Shown piece by piece: positions 9,082 through 18,205 of a DNA stretch of 64,000 nt (position 1 is the stretch's first letter; each line of letters starts with the position of its first letter). Below the pieces are notes generated by a model, which did no database searches, was not told where the DNA came from, and saw only the letters and a list, made by a program, of their open reading frames with translations. The position numbers and the translations under genes are program-made. The DNA comes from Hyphomonas beringensis (lineage in GTDB: Bacteria; Pseudomonadota; Alphaproteobacteria; Caulobacterales; Hyphomonadaceae): the NCBI RefSeq assembly GCF_000682755.1, contig NZ_AWFF01000030.1, positions 1-64,000 of the forward strand, written 5' to 3'.

Positions 9082-10244
9082 TCCAGAGACAGGCCAAGCT
9101 CTGCAAGAACTTCTTCGGTGTGCTCACCGATACGCGGTGCCGGGCGGATTTCCTTTTTCGGCGCGCCCACAAAATGGACCGGCGGTTGGGGCTCCCAATA
9201 CCCACCTTCTGTAGGGTGCTCGCGCCGCTGGAAGAAATTGACCGCCTTGAGGTGCGGATCTTCCTGCAGATCCGGAAAATCATTCGCCCTGGCCGCTGGG
9301 ATATCCGCGTCTGACAGAACTTGCAGCCAGTGCTCCGTAGGCTGATCCTTGAAGTAGTGCTGCACCCGCTCCATCATATAGTCCATGTTGAAATAGCGGC
9401 CGCGATAATCACTGATACGGTCATCTTCCAGTTCCTGCGGCGCACCGATCACGTCGAACAGTTTCACCCATCGGGCGTCCACATAGGGCGCAATGACGAT
9501 ATAGCCGTTAGAGGTTTTCAGCGGCTGGCGGCACGGGTCCACCTGGCGCTGATAGCAGAACGGACCATTCGCCGGATCAAAGACCGCCTCGTAGAAATGC
9601 TCTTCCAGCAGGAAGTGGGTGATGCATTCGAACATCGGCACTTCGACATGGACGGCCTCTCCTGTGCGATCGCGCTGGCGGAGGGCAGCGAGCGTGGCAT
9701 AGACGGCATGAAGACCGGAAACCTTGTCTGCAAAGGCAGTCGGGATGAAACGCGGGCGCTCATTTCCATCAACCTTTGGCAACAGCATGGTCGCGCCCGA
9801 TAGCCCCTGGATAAGATCATCATAGGCTGGGCGGCCCGCATAAGGCCCCTCCGAGCCGAAGCCGACGCAATGGATATAGACAATATCCGGCTTGATCTTC
9901 TTCACTTCCTCAAAAGTGAGGCCAAGGCGGGCGACCGCATCGGCGCGAATGTTGTGGATGAAAACATCGCTCGTCTCTATCAGCTTTCGGATGGCGGCCT
10001 TGCCTTCATCGGATTTCATGTCCCAAACCACAGAGCGCTTGCCGCGGTTCATGGTCAGGTGACACGGCCCCATGCCCTTGGTGTTGGCGGGCTTGCCGAC
10101 ATTACGGAAATCGTCACCCTTCTCCGGCTCAACCTTCACGACCTCAGCACCCATGTCTGCCAGGGTCTGCGTGCAGTAAGGGCCGAAGATGACCGTCGTC
10201 ATGTCGGCGATGCGCAGGTCAGACAGAACATTCGTTGCGGGCAT
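9078..10244 (-). CDS. CaiB/BaiF family CoA transferase (family III)
   Basis: The 388-residue protein belongs to the class III CoA transferases. It shows FGPYCTQTLADMGAEVVKVE near the N-terminus, NRGKRSV, and the region AYDDLIQG holding the catalytic aspartate. These enzymes move CoA between a carboxylic acid and a donor such as succinyl-CoA during catabolism of aromatic, terpenoid or other acids. A very strong ribosome site (GGAGGAAACC) precedes the ATG. It is convergent with the SDR-esterase pair. Together with the hydrolases it suggests an acid released from an ester being activated for degradation, which is inference. Confidence 0.92.
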   Translation of the reverse strand: MPATNVLSDLRIADMTTVIFGPYCTQTLADMGAEVVKVEPEKGDDFRNVGKPANTKGMGPCHLTMNRGKRSVVWDMKSDEGKAAIRKLIETSDVFIHNIRADAVARLGLTFEEVKKIKPDIVYIHCVGFGSEGPYAGRPAYDDLIQGLSGATMLLPKVDGNERPRFIPTAFADKVSGLHAVYATLAALRQRDRTGEAVHVEVPMFECITHFLLEEHFYEAVFDPANGPFCYQRQVDPCRQPLKTSNGYIVIAPYVDARWVKLFDVIGAPQELEDDRISDYRGRYFNMDYMMERVQHYFKDQPTEHWLQVLSDADIPAARANDFPDLQEDPHLKAVNFFQRREHPTEGGYWEPQPPVHFVGAPKKEIRPAPRIGEHTEEVLAELGLSLD

Positions 10245-10384
10245 GTGGTTTCCTCCGGATTTTTCTTGCTCATAATGCGGTTGTCGCTGGGACAGACAAG
10301 ACGTTTCGAGCGATTGACTGACCTGCGCCTGTATCCGCGCCCGCTGATGAGGGCACGGCAGGAACGTGTGTTTTGGAGACAGGC

Positions 10385-10984
10385 TCAGCTGGTGTCACAC
10401 CAGTCCTGCAGCAGAGCGCGGATCATACCGGGCAAGGCCGCAGAGACGATGCCCAATTCCGGGCGCAGACGGTACGCACTGGCAATCGGCATAATCTGGG
10501 GTGCGGGCTCGCCCGCCTGTTTCTGCCGTGCGATACAGCGCGCCAGGCGCTTTGCATGCGCATCCGGGTCTTTCAGGACACGATAGAGCGCCGCGATGCG
10601 AGCCAGAAAGGGTGCCGCCAGAACCGGCTGCCCGTCCCGAAAGGGTGGCTGCAGGAAAACGGCATCTGAGACCATGGCCACCTTCTTTGCGGAAAGGGCA
10701 AAGCGCCGCTGAGTGGGAAAGGAAACGATCTCCGTGCCTTCCGGCAACTGGCGCGGCTCTGTCTTGCGGGGCTCCGCAGGCGCCGGAAGGCCCAGCATCA
10801 GAGCCATCAGGAACAGGAGCCGGCGGACAATCATCTCAAGCTGGGACAAACGCCCGGACGCGCGCTGCTTCAGGCTGCGCGGCAATGTTCTTGGCCTCAA
10901 CTGCGCGTTCGTCATGCCAATGATATTGGTCAGGGCGTAACGCGCCTGTTCAAGGCCGTGATTGATGAAGTCCGGATTGCTCAT
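10385..10984 (-). CDS. Hypothetical protein
   Basis: I do not recognise this protein. From the ATG at 10984 it has 199 residues, with a basic N-terminal part (LRPRTLPRSLKQRASGRL), a hydrophobic segment RRLLFLMALMLGLPAPAEP (about residues 52-70) that may be a membrane anchor or internal signal, and a basic C-terminal domain ending LLQDWCDTS. The frame stays open upstream into the 3' end of pabB-pabC, so a start inside that gene is possible. It follows pabB-pabC on the same strand and is probably co-transcribed with it. Confidence 0.6.
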   Translation of the reverse strand: MSNPDFINHGLEQARYALTNIIGMTNAQLRPRTLPRSLKQRASGRLSQLEMIVRRLLFLMALMLGLPAPAEPRKTEPRQLPEGTEIVSFPTQRRFALSAKKVAMVSDAVFLQPPFRDGQPVLAAPFLARIAALYRVLKDPDAHAKRLARCIARQKQAGEPAPQIMPIASAYRLRPELGIVSAALPGMIRALLQDWCDTS

Positions 10985-11048
10985 GCCCCACAGAATGAGG
11001 GCACGGCCTATGCGACGGATTCGGGCAGTGAACTCGGCCTCTGTCGCA

Positions 11049-13193
11049 TCAGGTTTCCTGATGCGTTTGAGCCAGCAAGTGCCCGTCCAGACTTGCAACG
11101 GCGCGGAGCCCCCACAGGGAATTGGCACCAAAGAGCTGGGCGCCCGGCTGCAACAGTTCCGCATAGTCGACGGGCCTTATCTCATAAGGTGCGCCATCTT
11201 GCTGAAGGCGGAGGAGGATGCTGGCGCGCATATAGCCGGGGCGTACGCCCTCTTCTTCCGGCGGTGTGACCCACACACCATCCGCCGTAACGAGGAACAG
11301 ATTTCCCATGGCAAAGCAGGCAGGCCGGCCAGCCATGTTGAGCATCAGGGATTCATCCGCCCCTGCCTCTGTGGCTTGCCGCCGCGCGGCGAGATTGTCG
11401 CCATAGCTGGTCGATTTGATCTGCGAGAGAGGAGATGTCTCGTTCCGGCGTATCGAAGCTGTAATCACACTCATGGGTGCATAGGGCCGCGTATCAGAAA
11501 GCGGGGTGGCGCTGAGCACGGTCAGAGGCTCGCTGCTCGTGGCGTCTGCCCCGCGCCCGCCTGCCCCGCGGCTGACCGTTAGTCTCAGGGCGGCCTCGCC
11601 CGTGATGCGCTTTGCGAGCTGCTGAAGGGCCTGCCTCAGGGTTTCATCCTGGGGGATGCCATTTATTCCCAGCACGGAAAGAGAGCGCCGCAGTAGGGCG
11701 ATATGCTCATCCAGGCCTTCAATGCTACCCCCTGACAGGCGCAGGGTTTCAAAACATCCATCGCCCAGCAGGAATGCCCTGTCGCGCACGGACACTTCTG
11801 GTGAGGCGGTCTGGGCTGAGCCCTTGAAGGCAATGTCCATAGGTTCCGGCATGTTATCCTCCATCAGCGCACGGATTACGGCAGATGCCTTGTCCAGTGT
11901 TTCCTGATATTCCTCTGACGGAACAGAATCCGAGACGATCCCGCCTCCCGACCGGAAATGGCCCGTCCAACGATCATCCTGTTGCCTGGCCATAGCCACG
12001 GTGCGGATAAGGATGGAGGATTCCATGTTCCCGTCAGGACTCATCCAGACGAGTGAGCCGCAATAGGGGCCGCGCGCTTCCTGCTCGAGTTCAGCAATGA
12101 TTTGCATGGCCCGGATCTTCGGCGCGCCCGTGATGGAGCCGCCCGGAAAGGCCGCCTGGATAACATCCAGAGCATCACGCCCCTCTTCCAACTCGCTCGT
12201 CACGGTCGAGACGAGATGGTGGACATTCGCATAGCTTTCCAACGCATTCAGTTTCGGAACCTTCACGCTGCCCGGCCTGGAGACGCGCGAGAGATCATTA
12301 CGCATGAGGTCCACAATCATCAGGTTTTCCGCACGGTCCTTTTCGGAGGTCACAAGTTCTTCCGCCAGGCGCTTATCTTCGTCCGGTGCTTGGCCGCGAG
12401 GGCGCGTCCCCTTGATGGGCTGAGTGGTTACCTTGTGTACGCCGTCTGGCGTGACGTGAACCTTCAGGAACCGCTCGGGTGAATTCGAGACGAGGGCATG
12501 ATGCGGCAAGCGGAAATAGGCCGAAAATGGCGCCGGGCTGTTCCCTGACAGGCGGCGCATGAGATCATAGGGATGCGCGGCGCCCTCCAAGTCGAAATCG
12601 AAGCGCTGGGAAATGTTTGCCTGAAAACAGTCCCCGGCATGAATGTAGGCCACAGTGCGGGCGATGCTTTGCTCATACTCCGGACGGGCGATTGTTGTGC
12701 GTGGCGCATGATGGGTTAGCCGAGGGGGAAGAGGTGCGTGGGCCTGCAGAGAGATCATGTCTCTCAAGGATGGCTTGCCTGTGTCGCCCCATGACCAGCG
12801 CCAGTATTCAGCCCTTTGCTGAATGTGATCAAACGCGATGACCTCCGGATAAAGGCCCAGCGCGATATCGGGCCAGCCTTCCCGCTCTGGCCCGGAATCC
12901 AGATTTGGCAGCAAGGCGCGGCCATATTCATAGGAAAGGAGCCCAGCCCAGCCACCACAAAAGGGCGGCGCATCAGATGGACGCTCAAAGCCCAGCCGCC
13001 GCGTCATCGCCCGGATTTCATCCAGATGCCGCGCGTCGCTGGCGACATCCGCCGTCACAACGCTGACCGGGTTTGCGCAGATATAGCTCCAGCGGGCATC
13101 GGGGCTGTAGAGCAGCAACGCATAGGGGCTGTCTCGCAGGGGCGCAAAGGCCTCAAGCGGGTCGCACCATGGGATGAGATCGCGGCGAAACAT
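11049..13193 (-). CDS. pabB: Fused aminodeoxychorismate synthase component I / aminodeoxychorismate lyase
   Basis: This 714-residue fusion makes p-aminobenzoate for folate. Residues about 1-445 are the PabB/chorismate-binding domain with PIKGTRPRG and FPGGSITGAPK. Residues about 455-714 are the PLP-dependent PabC (class IV aminotransferase fold) with LLGDGCFETLRL and the lysine in IKSTSYGDN. The PabA glutaminase is not here and must be supplied elsewhere. PabB-PabC fusions are known in alphaproteobacteria. The ATG at 13193 follows a weak ribosome site. The upstream side holds the divergent regulatory region of the sugar locus, about 340 bases. Confidence 0.93.
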   Translation of the reverse strand: MFRRDLIPWCDPLEAFAPLRDSPYALLLYSPDARWSYICANPVSVVTADVASDARHLDEIRAMTRRLGFERPSDAPPFCGGWAGLLSYEYGRALLPNLDSGPEREGWPDIALGLYPEVIAFDHIQQRAEYWRWSWGDTGKPSLRDMISLQAHAPLPPRLTHHAPRTTIARPEYEQSIARTVAYIHAGDCFQANISQRFDFDLEGAAHPYDLMRRLSGNSPAPFSAYFRLPHHALVSNSPERFLKVHVTPDGVHKVTTQPIKGTRPRGQAPDEDKRLAEELVTSEKDRAENLMIVDLMRNDLSRVSRPGSVKVPKLNALESYANVHHLVSTVTSELEEGRDALDVIQAAFPGGSITGAPKIRAMQIIAELEQEARGPYCGSLVWMSPDGNMESSILIRTVAMARQQDDRWTGHFRSGGGIVSDSVPSEEYQETLDKASAVIRALMEDNMPEPMDIAFKGSAQTASPEVSVRDRAFLLGDGCFETLRLSGGSIEGLDEHIALLRRSLSVLGINGIPQDETLRQALQQLAKRITGEAALRLTVSRGAGGRGADATSSEPLTVLSATPLSDTRPYAPMSVITASIRRNETSPLSQIKSTSYGDNLAARRQATEAGADESLMLNMAGRPACFAMGNLFLVTADGVWVTPPEEEGVRPGYMRASILLRLQQDGAPYEIRPVDYAELLQPGAQLFGANSLWGLRAVASLDGHLLAQTHQET

Positions 13194-13389
13194 CGGCCTC
13201 AGCCAATCCTGACAAAGCTAAATCCAGCAGACCGCCTGTCTTAGCGGGGAAGTCTCATCGGCGAAAGCACAGGCTTTGGGCATTAGCGCGCCCTTTCGCG
13301 CAGCTTGCCCTAAAAGCGACTTAACACATTGAATCCAATAGCAATACACCATGACAGAAAGGATGCATGAAAGGGCGAACACACAAAAT

Positions 13390-13430
13390 ACAAACGTTTG
13401 TGTTGACGCCTGCGCGCGGCTTTGTATGGT
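13390..13430 (+). promoter_or_regulatory. LacI-type operator 1 and promoter of the SGNH operon
   Basis: Bases 13390-13401 are the perfect palindrome ACAAACGTTTGT. Directly after it comes a candidate sigma-70 promoter: TTGACG at 13403-13408, a 16-base spacer and TATGGT at 13425-13430. The operator therefore abuts the -35 element, a position where a bound repressor would block polymerase. The palindrome recurs upstream of four other units of the locus. The rest of 13194-13389 shows no gene. Confidence 0.75.
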
Positions 13431-13447
13431 CCGATTCAATAATGGGA

Positions 13448-13516
13448 GCCCCCGTATGGCGGGGCCTGAGATAAAGCACAGCATCGTCGTGAGCCTGCCT
13501 TGATGCCCCGATGCTG
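13448..13516 (+). promoter_or_regulatory. Structured 5' leader with two hairpins
   Basis: The predicted leader of about 95 bases before the first SGNH gene contains two inverted repeats: GCCCC/GGGGC (13448-13465) and an 8-base perfect stem CAGCATCG/CGATGCTG (13479-13516, loop 22 bases). The second stem ends just before the GAGGAGGAG ribosome site. It could stabilise the mRNA or influence translation. It matches no riboswitch I know. Confidence 0.4.
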
Positions 13517-13530
13517 AGGAGGAGAAGACA

Positions 13531-14388
13531 ATGAAGCTGACCCACACGTTCCTGGCATCCATGGCTGCGGTCTCACTTGGCATGGCCGCTCATTCGGAAG
13601 AACCTGTTGCCGCCCCCGCCCCCCATGTGTGCCCGGAATTGAGCCCTGAGGGCGCCGTGTTCATGGAGGGCGTCGTTGAGCGGATGATGGATCCGGACAG
13701 CAATTTCACCCATGCCTCGGTGCTCAGCGCCCCGGAGTTTCCCGAAATTCGCGCACGGGATGAACGCCTGCTCAAGGAAGACTGGGGGAATGTCTGCAAA
13801 TACCAGAAAGACAATGAGACGGTGCTTGAAGGACAAGCGCCGAAAGTCGTCTTCATGGGCGACTCCATCACGGAATTCTGGCGTGTGGGCGACAAGGAGC
13901 TGTTTACTGACGGCGTCATCGATCGCGGCATCAGCGGGCAAACCTCTTCGCAAATGCTGGTTCGCTTCTGGCAGGATGTGGTAGCACTGAAGCCCCAAGC
14001 CGTGCACATCATGGCAGGCACGAATGATCTGGCCGAGAATACCGGTTATGTCAGCGACGAAGCCTACAAAAACAATATCCGTTCCATGACGACCCTGGCC
14101 CAGAGCAATGACATTGCTGTCATTCTTGCCAGCATACCGCCCGCCGACGTGTTCGGGTGGCGCCCGGAACTACAGCCCGCCAAGCGTATCGACACCCTGA
14201 ACGCCTGGCTTGAGGACTATGCCGCCGAAGTCGGCGCAGTTTATGTGGACTATCACAGCCTTCTGTCTGAAGATGGCAAGGGCATGACGCCCAAATATAC
14301 GCCTGATGGTGTTCACCCGAACCGCCTTGGCTATGCCGCAATCCATGACACAGCAGAAGCGGCAATCACTAAAGCCCTTCAAGACTGA
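13531..14388 (+). CDS. Exported SGNH/GDSL hydrolase
   Basis: The 285-residue precursor has a Sec signal peptide (MKLTHTFLASMAAVSLGMAA) and then an SGNH hydrolase domain: block I FMGDSIT with Ser112, block II glycine in ISGQTS, block III MAGTNDL and block V DGVHP with the catalytic Asp-His pair. It resembles the GDSL esterases related to platelet-activating-factor acetylhydrolase, which remove small acyl groups from sugars or lipids. It is expected in the periplasm. It is the first gene after operator 1, has a strong GAGGAGGAG ribosome site, and is followed 11 bases later by a second SGNH gene. Likely sugar deacylase; the acyl type is unknown. Confidence 0.88.
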   Translation: MKLTHTFLASMAAVSLGMAAHSEEPVAAPAPHVCPELSPEGAVFMEGVVERMMDPDSNFTHASVLSAPEFPEIRARDERLLKEDWGNVCKYQKDNETVLEGQAPKVVFMGDSITEFWRVGDKELFTDGVIDRGISGQTSSQMLVRFWQDVVALKPQAVHIMAGTNDLAENTGYVSDEAYKNNIRSMTTLAQSNDIAVILASIPPADVFGWRPELQPAKRIDTLNAWLEDYAAEVGAVYVDYHSLLSEDGKGMTPKYTPDGVHPNRLGYAAIHDTAEAAITKALQD

Positions 14389-14399
14389 GGCCTGAGCAA

Positions 14400-15677
14400 A
14401 TGAAACGCTTTTCTCTGCGAAAGCCTTCGGGCGTACTGGCCCTCCTCGCTTCCAGCGCCACATTGATGCTGGCCGCCTGCCAAACGGCCGATCTGGAAGC
14501 CCAACCCCTTTCCTCCGAAAACTGGGTTGCGACATGGGCCAGCAGCCCTTCCCTGCCTGTGCCGCCTGAAGCCGCCCCTCGCGGCATGGTGGCGCCCCGC
14601 CTTGAGGGCACAGTGCGCTATTTCATGCGTGTCAGTGCAGGTGGCGAGAAAGTCCGCATCGTTCTGGATGGCGGCCCAAGTGTTGACCGTCTATCCATCG
14701 GCTCTGCCAGTATCGCGCTCGCCACCAAAGATGGCATCGATACGGATACGATCCGTCCCCTGAAGTTCTTCGGCCGTGATGATTTGCTTCTGCTGTCTGC
14801 CGGCGCGCCGATCTGGAGCGACCCCGTCGACCTCGATGTTCCCGATGGCAGTGTTGTGGCCGTCAGCCTCTATATGCGTGAACCTGTGAATGTCGCTCAA
14901 GCCGACCCACAACTCATCGCGCATGTTGCACCGGGTGCAGATCAGACCCGCAGCCAGAAATTGGAAAACAGCAAAACACTTGTCGGACAGCCTTTGGTAT
15001 CCGCCATTCACACAGACAATGCGGATGTTGACCGCGTGGTCGTGGCCTTTGGCGACTCTATCACGGACGGCATGGGCAGCCGCGATCCCTTGATGAGAGG
15101 GTGGCCGGACTATCTGGCAGAGCGAATGCGCGCCGCAGGCATGGACGATGTGGCGATTGTGAATCACGGCATCGGTGGCAACCGTCTGCTTCAGGATAGT
15201 GTAGGCCAAAGCGCCCTCGCCCGCTTTGATCGCGATGTGCTTGGAATGCCCGGCGTGACGGATGTGATCATTCTGGAAGGCATCAATGATATTGGCGTGA
15301 GCGGACTGGTCATGCCTGGCCGGACAGAGCCTTACGGCCGGGTGACCGCTTCCGATATTACGAGCGCTTACATACAGCTGATCGAACGAGCACACGCCAA
15401 TGGCATCCGCGTAATCGGCGCCACCCTGACGCCTGATCTTGGCTCTCCGTTTCCGGGCTACGCCACAGAGAAAAAAGATGTCATCCGCAAGGAGGTCAAT
15501 GACTGGATCCGCAATAGCGGCGCGTTTGATGCCGTCATCGACTTTGACGCCGCCGTGCGAGATCCGGAAAATCCTGACTATCTGGCCGAGAAATACAATT
15601 CCGGCGACCGTATTCATCCCTCAGATGTCGGCTACAAGGCTATGGCAGAGTCGATTGATCTCGACCTGTTTCGCTAA
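14400..15677 (+). CDS. SGNH/GDSL hydrolase lipoprotein
   Basis: The 425-residue precursor carries a lipobox LMLAAC (Cys27), so it should be a membrane-anchored lipoprotein. Residues about 40-200 form an all-beta N-terminal module, and residues about 212-425 form the SGNH domain: FGDSITDG, HGIGGNR, EGINDIG and DRIHPSDVGY. This two-part layout is seen in secreted esterases acting on decorated polysaccharides or plant esters. It is in one operon with the preceding SGNH gene. A second operator lies between this gene and the transporter downstream. Having two esterases of different architecture in one unit suggests they remove different acyl groups, which is inference. Confidence 0.88.
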   Translation: MKRFSLRKPSGVLALLASSATLMLAACQTADLEAQPLSSENWVATWASSPSLPVPPEAAPRGMVAPRLEGTVRYFMRVSAGGEKVRIVLDGGPSVDRLSIGSASIALATKDGIDTDTIRPLKFFGRDDLLLLSAGAPIWSDPVDLDVPDGSVVAVSLYMREPVNVAQADPQLIAHVAPGADQTRSQKLENSKTLVGQPLVSAIHTDNADVDRVVVAFGDSITDGMGSRDPLMRGWPDYLAERMRAAGMDDVAIVNHGIGGNRLLQDSVGQSALARFDRDVLGMPGVTDVIILEGINDIGVSGLVMPGRTEPYGRVTASDITSAYIQLIERAHANGIRVIGATLTPDLGSPFPGYATEKKDVIRKEVNDWIRNSGAFDAVIDFDAAVRDPENPDYLAEKYNSGDRIHPSDVGYKAMAESIDLDLFR

Positions 15678-15744
15678 GCGTGCACCTGACCGGACCTGAC
15701 TTGACCCAAAAGACCAGAATGGAGATGAGCGAGCGCGACGGATT

Positions 15745-15758
15745 TACAAACGTTTGTA
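15745..15758 (+). promoter_or_regulatory. LacI-type operator 2 (transporter-glycosidase operon)
   Basis: TACAAACGTTTGTA is a perfect 14-base palindrome, 37 bases before the start of the MFS gene and downstream of the SGNH stop codon. Its 12-base core is identical to operator 1. I could not define a convincing -35/-10 pair here; TTTACA overlapping the operator is a weak -35 candidate. Confidence 0.75.
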
Positions 15759-15795
15759 TTTCTCGTAGCGTTCTCCCATACCGAGGAACATTGAT

Positions 15796-17070
15796 ATGAG
15801 CTCACTGGATAGTTCTGCCCCATCAGGCGCCGGACAGACCCGCAGCGGATACCCGCTGGTCACCGCCCTCACCTATGCGATGTTCTTCATGTTCGCCATG
15901 ACAACGGATGCCGTCGGCGAAATCATCAGCATCGCCAAGGAGGAGATGAATCTCTCCAATACCGAGGCAAGCCTGTTCCACTGGGCGACGATGGTCGGCA
16001 TCGCGCTGAGCGGCATTCTGCTGGGCTCGCTCGCCGACTCTATTGGCCGGAAGAAGGCGATCATTGTCGGCCTGGCCGTGTACGCAGTTTCGTGCGCCGC
16101 GTTTTTCGGGTTCAGCTCATTTGCCTTCTATCTCGGCCTGCTGTTTGCGGGCGGCCTCGCGATTGGTGTATTCAAGACGGCCATCCTGGCGCTGATTGGT
16201 GACATCACTACGTCCACCCATGACCACACGCGCCGCATGAACGCCTGCGAAGGCTTCTTCGGAATTGGTGCCATCATTGGCCCCATGATTGTCGTTTCGC
16301 TGGACAAGGCTGGCCTGTCCTGGCGCTGGCTCTACCTGTTCGCTGCCGCAATGTGTGTGGTGATGATCATTGCCTCGCTGAGAACGACCTACCCCTCTGC
16401 TTCAGAGAGCAAGAAACCCGATCCGGAAAAGACAGACACAGATCTGCTCAGCACCATTCGCCTGATGGGAAATCGCTATGCCATGGGCTTCTCCATGGCC
16501 ATCGCCCTCTATGTGGCATGCGAAGTCTCGATCTTCGTCTGGGCCCCTACGCTGTTCGCAGACTTTACCGGCACGCCACTTGCCACGGCGGTCGCCGCCT
16601 ATGCCGTCATGATCTTCTTCATCCTGCGTGCAGTGGGCCGGTTCCTGGCCGTCTGGATCCTCCAGATGTTTGACTGGAAGCTTGTCATGGCGGCGTTCAC
16701 CGGTGTGATCTTCCTGTGCTTCCTGTTGAGCGCCGTGATGGGCAAGGCGACCGCCGTGTTCCTGCTGCCCTTCTCCGGCCTGTTCATGTCGATGATCTAT
16801 CCAACATTCAACTCGAAGGGCATCAGCTGCCTTCCCAAGGCCAAGCATGGCGCCGCAGCAGGACTGATCCTGTTCTTCACGGCCGTATCTGCCGCCTTTG
16901 CACCGCTTCTGATGGGCTATGTCAGCGATACGTTCGGCGGTGGGAACATGGAGATTGGCTTCCGCCTGGCCACCATCTTCGCCGGCCTGCTCTTCGTCTT
17001 CGCCATTTACAACGCCATTGCAGACCCGGCCGGCAGCACGCTCGCTGAAGCTGACTCGCAAGAATACTGA
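15796..17070 (+). CDS. MFS sugar transporter
   Basis: The 424-residue protein has about 12 hydrophobic segments and the MFS loop motif GSLADSIGRKKAI between helices 2 and 3. Its overall pattern suits a sugar:proton symporter of the inner membrane. It is followed nine bases later by the GH-J-like glycosidase, so the pair probably imports and then cleaves the same sugar. Expression should be controlled by the palindrome just upstream. The substrate is inferred from its neighbours to be a beta-fructoside such as sucrose or a fructo-oligosaccharide; the sequence alone does not show this. Confidence 0.85.
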   Translation: MSSLDSSAPSGAGQTRSGYPLVTALTYAMFFMFAMTTDAVGEIISIAKEEMNLSNTEASLFHWATMVGIALSGILLGSLADSIGRKKAIIVGLAVYAVSCAAFFGFSSFAFYLGLLFAGGLAIGVFKTAILALIGDITTSTHDHTRRMNACEGFFGIGAIIGPMIVVSLDKAGLSWRWLYLFAAAMCVVMIIASLRTTYPSASESKKPDPEKTDTDLLSTIRLMGNRYAMGFSMAIALYVACEVSIFVWAPTLFADFTGTPLATAVAAYAVMIFFILRAVGRFLAVWILQMFDWKLVMAAFTGVIFLCFLLSAVMGKATAVFLLPFSGLFMSMIYPTFNSKGISCLPKAKHGAAAGLILFFTAVSAAFAPLLMGYVSDTFGGGNMEIGFRLATIFAGLLFVFAIYNAIADPAGSTLAEADSQEY

Positions 17071-17079
17071 GACGCATAT

Positions 17080-18204
17080 ATGTCTACCCAAAAACCGACA
17101 CCGGTTCCGCCGCCGTCGCCCCTTCGCTTTGAGAATGGTATCGCGCACCCTGACCTCTGGTTGTGGGATTCCTGGACGACCCAGCTGAATGGCAAGACGC
17201 ATCTCTACAGTCTGGCGCTAAGCCGTGTGGACTCTGCAGGCCATCAGGTCAGCGAAGGCGAGCGCAATAACTACCCCTTCCATATTCGCCACTTTGTCTC
17301 TTCAGATGAAGGCATGACGTGGGCAGACGAAGGCGTCTTTCTGGAACCGAAGGATGTTGGCGATGGCGCATTTGCCCGCAATGTCTGGAGCGGGTCCATC
17401 CTGGCCAGACCTGAAGGCGCCTGGGTCTGCGGTTTTACGGGTGTGCGCGAGGTCAATGCCCTGACGCCGTTCCTGCAAACCATCTGCCTTGCATCCTCTG
17501 AAAACGGAGCGCACCTGGACACACTGCCCGAAAGCCCGCTCTCCTGTCCGCAGCGTGACTATGATGAGATCCGTGCCGCAGGTTATTACCTTCCCGAGAA
17601 AGACAAGATCGGCGCCCATGATGGCGAAGAAGGTGGCCCTATTCTGGCCTGGCGCGATCCGTTCATTCTGGAAGGCGAGCAAGGCAAATTGGAAGTGTTC
17701 TGGTCGGCCAAGGTCTCGCCCGCACGCGGCGCTGTTGCCCACGCAACCGTTGTTCAGACCGGCAGTGATTTCCGTATCGAGACGCTGCACCCGCCGATGA
17801 CGCTTCCCGATGATGAGGCCTTCACGCAGGCCGAAGTACCGAAAGTGTATCAAGACGCCAAATCTGGTGCGTACTATCTCATCATCTCGGCCTGTGATCG
17901 CCTGAGCGAAACGCAGCCTGCGGATGAGGTGACCAAGATGCTGCGGCTCTACAAGGCGCCCTCTCTGCGCGGGCCATGGGTCTCCGCATTTCCAGGACAA
18001 GACTCCGTCATCCCCGGAACAGAGAATTTGTTTGGCGCGAGCATCATGAGTACGGATTTCGACGCTGGCATCCTACGCCTGATCGCACCTTATACTGAGT
18101 ATGCCTCAGCCGATCTGCAGCTGACCTTCCCGCTGCCTGTCGACATTCAGCTGCCTCAGCAAAGCGCTGATATCGCCGTCGCAGCGAACGCTGAAGCCAA
18201 CTAG
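17080..18204 (+). CDS. GH68-like (clan GH-J) beta-fructosidase, cytoplasmic
   Basis: The 374-residue protein shows, in the right order, the marks of a five-bladed propeller of clan GH-J: LWDSW with candidate nucleophile Asp30, VWSGS (102-106), WRDPF with Asp193 as transition-state stabiliser, and AEVPKVY with candidate acid/base Glu252. These parallel WD-W, WSGS, RDP and E-P of GH68 levansucrases and inulosucrases. It lacks a signal peptide, so it likely acts in the cytoplasm as a sucrose or fructoside hydrolase. It follows the MFS gene by nine bases and is convergent with lacI, the two stop codons lying one base apart. The exact family is uncertain because the motifs are divergent (EVPK rather than ERPH). 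Confidence 0.75.
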   Translation: MSTQKPTPVPPPSPLRFENGIAHPDLWLWDSWTTQLNGKTHLYSLALSRVDSAGHQVSEGERNNYPFHIRHFVSSDEGMTWADEGVFLEPKDVGDGAFARNVWSGSILARPEGAWVCGFTGVREVNALTPFLQTICLASSENGAHLDTLPESPLSCPQRDYDEIRAAGYYLPEKDKIGAHDGEEGGPILAWRDPFILEGEQGKLEVFWSAKVSPARGAVAHATVVQTGSDFRIETLHPPMTLPDDEAFTQAEVPKVYQDAKSGAYYLIISACDRLSETQPADEVTKMLRLYKAPSLRGPWVSAFPGQDSVIPGTENLFGASIMSTDFDAGILRLIAPYTEYASADLQLTFPLPVDIQLPQQSADIAVAANAEAN

Positions 18205-18205
18205 A

